DNA of 64,000 bases from Pseudodonghicola sp048268305 (GTDB taxonomy: Bacteria > Pseudomonadota > Alphaproteobacteria > Rhodobacterales > Rhodobacteraceae), in assembly GCF_048268305.1 (NCBI RefSeq), contig NZ_JBLWVT010000004.1, forward strand, positions 310,001 to 374,000, read 5' to 3'. Below, piece by piece: positions 59,375-64,000 of the stretch (the stretch's first letter is position 1; each line of letters starts with the position of its first letter). Under the pieces are notes generated by a model. The model had not been told where the DNA came from. It made no database searches and worked only from the letters and a program-made list of their open reading frames with translations. The position numbers and the translations under genes were made by a program.

Positions 59375-60342
59375 AGCGGGTTCCTGCAGGCGACGAGGTG
59401 GTTGGGGGCGATCTCCTCCAGCCTCAGGCCGGGGGCGTCGCAATTGGCCTGATGGCGCGGGCAGCGGCCGGCAAAGCGGCAGGGCGGCAGATCGCTGCGC
59501 CGCAGATCGGGCAGCGATCCGGGGATGGCGCGCAGATCATGGACGCTGTCGACCAGCGAGGGCACGCTGCCCAGCAGGCCGGTGGAATAGGGATGGCGCG
59601 GGCGGGCGAACAGCTCGGCCACCGGGGCGGTCTCGACCACATGGCCCGCGTGCATCACCACGATGCGATCGCAATATTCCGAGGCGAGCGCCAGGTCGTG
59701 GGTGATCAGCAGGGTGCCGAGATTGCCGGCGCGGGCGACATCGCGGATCAGATCCATGATCACCGCCTGGGTGGTGACGTCGAGCCCGGTGGTGGGCTCA
59801 TCCGCGATCAGCAGGCGCGGATGGCAGGCCAGGGCGGCGGCGATGCCGATCCGCTGGCAAAGCCCGCCCGACAGCTCGAAGGGATAGGCGCTCATCCGCT
59901 TTTCGGGATCGGGGATGCGGACCTGCCGCATCGCGTCCAGCACCTTTTGCTTCACCTCCGCCGCGGCGGCGGGGGTGTGGCGGGCGATCACGTCGCCGAT
60001 CTGCTGGCCGACCGGCCGGATCGGGTTCAACGCCGTGCGCGGGTTCTGGAAGATGATCGAGGCCTCCTTGCCGCGCCAGAGGTCGCGTTCGCGGGCGCTC
60101 ATCGCCATCACGTCGCGCCCCTCGAAGCGGATGTCGCCTGACAGGATGCGGGCGGCCTTGTCGAGGATCCCCATGATCGCGAAGGCGGTCACCGACTTGC
60201 CCGATCCGCTTTCGCCGACGATGCCGATGATCTCGCCCGGGGCGATGTCGAAAGAGACATTCTCGAGCACATGGACGGTGCCGTGACGGGTGCGAAAATC
60301 GACCGTCAGATCGCGGACCGAGAGAAGGGGGGGAACACTCAT
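59371..60342 (-). CDS. Oligopeptide-type ABC transporter ATP-binding protein (OppD/DppD)
   Basis: A 323-residue ATPase: Walker A GESGSGKS, signature LSGGLCQRIGIA, Walker B LLIADEPTTGLD, and the C-terminal cysteine cluster (CRFAGRCPRHQANC). The ATG at 60342 overlaps the upstream permease stop by four bases. It works as a heterodimer with the DppF-type subunit. Confidence 0.92.
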   Translation of the reverse strand: MSVPPLLSVRDLTVDFRTRHGTVHVLENVSFDIAPGEIIGIVGESGSGKSVTAFAIMGILDKAARILSGDIRFEGRDVMAMSARERDLWRGKEASIIFQNPRTALNPIRPVGQQIGDVIARHTPAAAAEVKQKVLDAMRQVRIPDPEKRMSAYPFELSGGLCQRIGIAAALACHPRLLIADEPTTGLDVTTQAVIMDLIRDVARAGNLGTLLITHDLALASEYCDRIVVMHAGHVVETAPVAELFARPRHPYSTGLLGSVPSLVDSVHDLRAIPGSLPDLRRSDLPPCRFAGRCPRHQANCDAPGLRLEEIAPNHLVACRNPL

Positions 60343-61211
60343 GTCCGGCTCCTCGGGTCGAGAATGTCGCGCAGCGCGTCGCCCAGCAGGTTGAAGGTGA
60401 AGACGGCGAGCATCAGCATCAGACTGGGAAAGAGGAAGACCCACCATTGCCCCGAGGCGATGAAGCGGGCGCCCTCGGCCACCAGGATGCCCCATTCGGC
60501 CGTGGGCGGGCGCACCCCCATGCCGAGAAACGACAGCCCCGCCGCGTTCAGCACCGCCCAGCCGAGGTTGACCGAGGCCTGGATCACCAGGGGCGACAGG
60601 ATGTTCGGCAGCAGGAAGACCAGCAGGATGCGGGCATGACCCGATCCGCCGACCCGGGCGGCCTCGACATAGCCCATGTTGCGGCGCACGTTGACCTCGG
60701 CCCGGGCCAGCCGGACGTAGAAGGGCAGGTTGATGATGGCGGTGGCATAGATCACGTTCATCACCGAATTGCCCAATGCGGCGACCATCGCCATCGCCAG
60801 AACAAATAGCGGGAAGGCCATCAGCACGTCGACGAAACGGCTGGTCACGGTGTCGACGACACCGCCGAAATAGCCCAGCACCGCGCCGATCAGCGACCCC
60901 ACCACGCAGGAAATCCCCACCGCGCCGAAGGCGATCAGCATGTCGAGCCGGGTCGCCACCAGCACGCGGGAAAAGACGTCGCGGCCCAATTGGTCGGTGC
61001 CGAACCAATAGGTGGCCGAGGGTGGCGTCAGCGCATCCTGCGGGTTGGTCGCCAGCGGATCATGCGGCACCAGCAGCGGCGCGAAGAGCGCGGCGAGGAT
61101 CAGCAGGGCGAAAAGACCGAAGGCGACCTGATGCAGTCGGTTCTCGGACAGGATGTAGCCCAGGGTGGACAGCCGGTCGCGCAGCCGGAGGGAGGAGTGG
61201 GAAATCGCCAT
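60339..61211 (-). CDS. Oligopeptide-type ABC permease (OppC/DppC)
   Basis: A 290-residue membrane protein with six helices. The OppC-type N-terminal domain contains HPLGTDQLGRDVFSR-like sequence (YWFGTDQLGRDVFSRV). The EAA loop with ARVGGSGHARILLVFLLPN contacts the ATPases. Its start shares one base with the upstream permease stop. Confidence 0.92.
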   Translation of the reverse strand: MAISHSSLRLRDRLSTLGYILSENRLHQVAFGLFALLILAALFAPLLVPHDPLATNPQDALTPPSATYWFGTDQLGRDVFSRVLVATRLDMLIAFGAVGISCVVGSLIGAVLGYFGGVVDTVTSRFVDVLMAFPLFVLAMAMVAALGNSVMNVIYATAIINLPFYVRLARAEVNVRRNMGYVEAARVGGSGHARILLVFLLPNILSPLVIQASVNLGWAVLNAAGLSFLGMGVRPPTAEWGILVAEGARFIASGQWWVFLFPSLMLMLAVFTFNLLGDALRDILDPRSRT

Positions 61212-62221
61212 CAGTTCAGCCCCGCACGCGGATCGACCAGCCCGGCCAGCAGGTCGGTGACAAGGTTCACGGCCAGGAAGATGCCGGCCATGATCAGCAT
61301 GAAGGCCTGCAACGGCGCATAGTCGAGCGACAGCAGGCTATCCATCGCATAGGCGCCGATGCCGGGCCAGGCAAAGACCTTCTCGACCAGCACGTTGGCC
61401 CCCAGCATGTAGGAAAACGTCATCCCCAGCGAGGTCACCACCGGCAACATCGCGTTGCGGAAGGCATAGCTCATCACGATCTTGCGCCGGGTCAGCCCGT
61501 TGGCCCGGGCAGTGCGGATGAATTCGCTGGACAGCACGTTCAGCATCGACGCCCGCGTCATCCGCGCCAGGGGAGCAAGCGCGAAGATCGCCATGGTGAC
61601 CCCCGGCAGCAGGATCTGCTTGAAAGCGGCCCAGGTGGTTTCCCAATCGCCGGCCAGCGGCCCGTCGATCAGGATGAAACCGGTGACGGTGTCGGGCTTG
61701 AACATGAAGGGGTCGAGCCGCCCGGTCGGCTCAGGTGCCACGCCGAGGATGTAGTAGAACAGATAGATCAGCAGCAGTCCGGTGACGAAGGTGGGAATCG
61801 ACACCCCGAGGGTGGCGACGATGCGGCAGATTTGGTCGATCCACGATCCGGGCTTCAGCGCCGCCGCCACCCCCAGCGGGATGGAGATGGCGATCGCCAG
61901 GAAAAAGGCGAAGACCGTCAGTTCGGCCGAAGCGGGCAGGCGGGTCAGCATCTCGGTGGCGACCGGCTGGCCGGTCGAGATCGACATGCCCAGATCCCCC
62001 TGCCAGAGCGCGCCGAGGTAGATCCAGAACTGTTCGACCAGCGATTTGTCGAGCCCGAGGGCAGCGCGGATTTTCTCGACATCCTCGTTCGACATCGCCG
62101 GGTTCGAGGCGAAGAAGACCGCCGGATCGCCCGGCAGCACCCGGGTGATCAGGAAGGTGGCGATCAGCACCCCGAAGAGGGTGGGGATCGAACTGAGGAT
62201 GCGCCAGATGATCTTGCTCAT
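61211..62221 (-). CDS. Oligopeptide-type ABC permease (OppB/DppB)
   Basis: A 336-residue membrane protein with six helices. It begins with the family-typical RILSSIPTLFGVLIATFLITRVLPGDPA, and the EAA loop reads TARANGLTRRKIVMSYAFRNAMLPV. It follows the MaoC gene after 37 bp with AAGAGG as ribosome binding site. No binding-protein gene is present in the window on this operon. Confidence 0.92.
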   Translation of the reverse strand: MSKIIWRILSSIPTLFGVLIATFLITRVLPGDPAVFFASNPAMSNEDVEKIRAALGLDKSLVEQFWIYLGALWQGDLGMSISTGQPVATEMLTRLPASAELTVFAFFLAIAISIPLGVAAALKPGSWIDQICRIVATLGVSIPTFVTGLLLIYLFYYILGVAPEPTGRLDPFMFKPDTVTGFILIDGPLAGDWETTWAAFKQILLPGVTMAIFALAPLARMTRASMLNVLSSEFIRTARANGLTRRKIVMSYAFRNAMLPVVTSLGMTFSYMLGANVLVEKVFAWPGIGAYAMDSLLSLDYAPLQAFMLIMAGIFLAVNLVTDLLAGLVDPRAGLN

Positions 62222-62258
62222 GGACGGGCCTCTTGCGGCGGGATGCGGGCGGGGCGGA

Positions 62259-62726
62259 TCATGCCTGCGCCTCGCCCTCGGGTCGGCACAGAAGAAAGAT
62301 CAGATGATCGCCGCTGACAACCTCGGTTCCGTCGGCCTTGAGCAGAATGCCGCGTTCGGTGGCCAGCCCGCGCCCGGGTTTCGAGGCCATCCGCTTTTCG
62401 ACCAATTCGAGCCGCAGATAGACATCCTCGCCGGGATAGAGCGGCGCGCTGAACTTGATGTCGGTCCAGCCGAGCGAGGCGGTGACCGATCGCTCGAAGA
62501 CCCCCAGTTGCGATTTCAGCCCCTCGATCAGCGCCAGGCTGAACAGCCCATGGGCGATGCGGCCCTGAAACCCGGCGGCGCGGGCAAAATCCTCGTCCAT
62601 ATGGACGGGGTGATGTTCGCCGGTCAGCGCCGCATAGCCGTCGATATCCGCAACCGTGATGCGGCGCAGCGCAGAGGTCAGCGCCGCGCCGGGGATGAAA
62701 TCCTCGTACCAGATCTGATCGGTCAT
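62259..62726 (-). CDS. MaoC-family (R)-enoyl-CoA hydratase-like protein
   Basis: A 155-residue hot-dog-fold protein. The catalytic motif GEHHPVHMDEDFARAAGFQGRIAHG contains the Asp and His of (R)-hydratases. Its start overlaps the stop of the acyl-CoA ligase (ATGA), so an activated acid is probably passed from the ligase to this hydratase. The peptide-type transporter genes follow in the same transcript. Confidence 0.88.
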   Translation of the reverse strand: MTDQIWYEDFIPGAALTSALRRITVADIDGYAALTGEHHPVHMDEDFARAAGFQGRIAHGLFSLALIEGLKSQLGVFERSVTASLGWTDIKFSAPLYPGEDVYLRLELVEKRMASKPGRGLATERGILLKADGTEVVSGDHLIFLLCRPEGEAQA

Positions 62727-64000
62727 CGCTTGTCACTCCATTCGGCCTGTTGCAGGGCGCGCCAATCCACCTTCTTGCTGCCCGATTGCGGCAGCTCGGC
62801 GACGAATTCCACGATGCGCGGGACCTTGTAGGCCGCCATATGTGCACGGGCGAAATCGGTGATCGCCTTGGCGTCGATGCGCTCGCTCTGGCCCGGCTTC
62901 AGCACGATCAGCGCCTTGACGGTTTCGCCGCGATAGGGATCGGGGGCAGAGATCACGCAGCATTCCTTGACCGCCGGGTGACGGTAAAGCAGGGTTTCGC
63001 ATTCCGCCGGCCAGACCTTGAAGCCCGAGACGCTGATCATCCGCTTCAGCCGGTCGACGATGAAGAAATAGCCTTCCTCGTCAACGTATCCCAGATCCCC
63101 GGTCCTGAGCCAGAGCCGGCCCTGCAACGTGATCAGGGTTTCCTCGGTCGCCTCGGGGCGGTTCCAGTATCCCGCCATCACCTGCGGGCCGGAGATCAGG
63201 ATTTCCCCCAGCGCGCCCTGCGGCAGTTCGGCCAGCGTCTCCGGGTCGACCACGATCGACCAGGTGTCGAAGATCGGCAGCCCGAGGCATTGCGGCTTGG
63301 GCCGGGCCACCGGGTTGATATGGGTGGCCGAGATCGTTTCGGTCAGCCCGTAGCCCTCGCAGAACTCCAGCCCATAACGGTCGCGCAGCTCCAGCGCCAC
63401 GGCAGCGGGCATCGAGGCGCCGCCACCGGTCAGCACGGTGACATGGGCCAGACAGGCGGGATCGAAATTCTCGCTCGCCATCACGTCGACGATCATGGTG
63501 GGGGCGGCGCTCCACCAGGTGACCTGGTGGCGGGTGAAGAGCGCCGGGATGATGTCGCGGTCCCAACGGGTCATGATCACCAGCGCGGCGCCGGCGAAGA
63601 GACCGGCGCTCATCGAGGCCTGCATGCCGGCGACATGGAACATCGGCATGAAGGAGGTCAGCACCGATTGTTCGCTCAGCCCGTACCATTTGGCCTGGGC
63701 CGCGGCGGTGAAGACCACGGTGGAATGCGGATGCATGCAGGCCTTGGGCTTGCCCGTGGTGCCGGAGCTATAGGGCATCACCGCGATATCCTCGCTGGTG
63801 GCTGTATAGGGGGCGGGCAGGTGGCTGGCGGCGATGGCGGCCTCGAAATCGGTCTCGGTCGCGGCGATCAGCGGCGCGCGTGGCTCCAGCATCACCGGGG
63901 GCAGGTGATCCTCGGGCGTCTCCGGGGCGGCATCGGCGTAATGGGCGACGATCAGATGATCCAGCAGGCGCGGCATCAGCGGGCGGAACCGGTCGACCAG
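62723..64000 (-). CDS. AMP-forming acyl-CoA ligase, N-terminus outside the window
   Basis: At least 425 residues of an adenylate-forming acyl-CoA ligase; the frame is open to the window edge. The P-loop is YSSGTTGKPKACMHPH, then GYGLTETISATH, the hinge FIVDRLKRMISVSGFKVWP and the catalytic Lys in SGSKKVDWR. It resembles fatty-acyl or short-chain acyl-CoA ligases. It heads the visible part of the MaoC-ABC-rhodanese operon. Confidence 0.88.
   Translation of the reverse strand: MVDRFRPLMPRLLDHLIVAHYADAAPETPEDHLPPVMLEPRAPLIAATETDFEAAIAASHLPAPYTATSEDIAVMPYSSGTTGKPKACMHPHSTVVFTAAAQAKWYGLSEQSVLTSFMPMFHVAGMQASMSAGLFAGAALVIMTRWDRDIIPALFTRHQVTWWSAAPTMIVDVMASENFDPACLAHVTVLTGGGASMPAAVALELRDRYGLEFCEGYGLTETISATHINPVARPKPQCLGLPIFDTWSIVVDPETLAELPQGALGEILISGPQVMAGYWNRPEATEETLITLQGRLWLRTGDLGYVDEEGYFFIVDRLKRMISVSGFKVWPAECETLLYRHPAVKECCVISAPDPYRGETVKALIVLKPGQSERIDAKAITDFARAHMAAYKVPRIVEFVAELPQSGSKKVDWRALQQAEWSDKR

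Noticed and set aside
59371..60342. LSGGL instead of LSGGQ in the OppD-type ATPase as a defect
   Set aside because: Dipeptide and oligopeptide transporter D subunits often vary here (for example SGGM), so it is not unusual.
1..64000. CRISPR arrays, insertion sequences, prophage genes and rRNA
   Set aside because: No regularly spaced repeats, transposase or phage structural motifs, or rRNA sequence were recognised.

Overview
The window is GC-rich, almost fully coding, and has strong GC preference at third codon positions. It looks like the chromosome of a Rhodobacterales alphaproteobacterium (Rhodobacter/Paracoccus type). The strongest pointer is a SAM/SAH riboswitch directly in front of metK, an RNA class known only from that order. 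The order lnt-metK-trmB-aroA-cmk-rpsA-ihfB-lapA-trpF-trpB fits the same group.

Positions 1-24174 are mostly a housekeeping backbone. They hold lipoprotein acylation (lnt, partial), SAM synthesis (metK), tRNA m7G methylation (trmB), the shikimate pathway (aroA), CMP kinase (cmk), ribosomal protein S1 (rpsA), integration host factor (ihfB), tryptophan synthesis (trpF-trpB, with trpA 7.5 kb away on the other strand), ribosomal protein L25 and peptidyl-tRNA hydrolase (rplY, pth), L-lactate dehydrogenase (lldD), ychF and tRNA-Ser(GCT). An RTX calcium-binding secreted protein with its own promoter sits between rplY and pth, which are usually neighbours.

After the tRNA-Ser the content changes to accessory catabolism and transport. 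24.5-31.6 kb: a flavin-dependent oxidoreductase, a LysR regulator, a TRAP transporter in the unusual order M-P-Q and an N-acyl-D-amino-acid deacylase. 31.7-38.0 kb: a carboxymuconolactone-decarboxylase-like protein, a second LysR regulator and a tightly coupled operon of acyl-CoA ligase, a thiolase-fold protein without the catalytic cysteine, a DUF35 zinc ribbon fused to a catalytically degenerate SDR, and a metal-dependent cyclase/hydrolase. 38.2-45.0 kb: a three-gene system of transglutaminase-DUF2126, ATP-grasp fused to alpha-E, and a second transglutaminase. This set is predicted to make and cut peptide bonds, but its substrate is unknown.

45.0-57.8 kb: a hydroxyacyl-CoA dehydrogenase, an NYN-LOTUS RNase-like protein whose reading frame has lost its expected stop, and an amide or gamma-glutamyl catabolic locus. 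That locus has an RpiR regulator with a glutamine-synthetase-like ligase on one strand. On the other strand are an N-formylglutamate-amidohydrolase-like enzyme, a cysteine hydrolase, an M20 deacylase, a complete branched-chain-amino-acid-type ABC transporter and a DSD1-family aldolase. 57.9-64.0 kb, minus strand: an apparent operon reading acyl-CoA ligase (cut by the window end), MaoC hydratase, a four-component oligopeptide-type ABC transporter without its binding protein, and a rhodanese.

The most interesting pieces are the Cys-less thiolase/DUF35-pseudoSDR operon, the transglutaminase/ATP-grasp operon, the RTX insertion, the amide-catabolism locus and several candidate operators and palindromic repeats.
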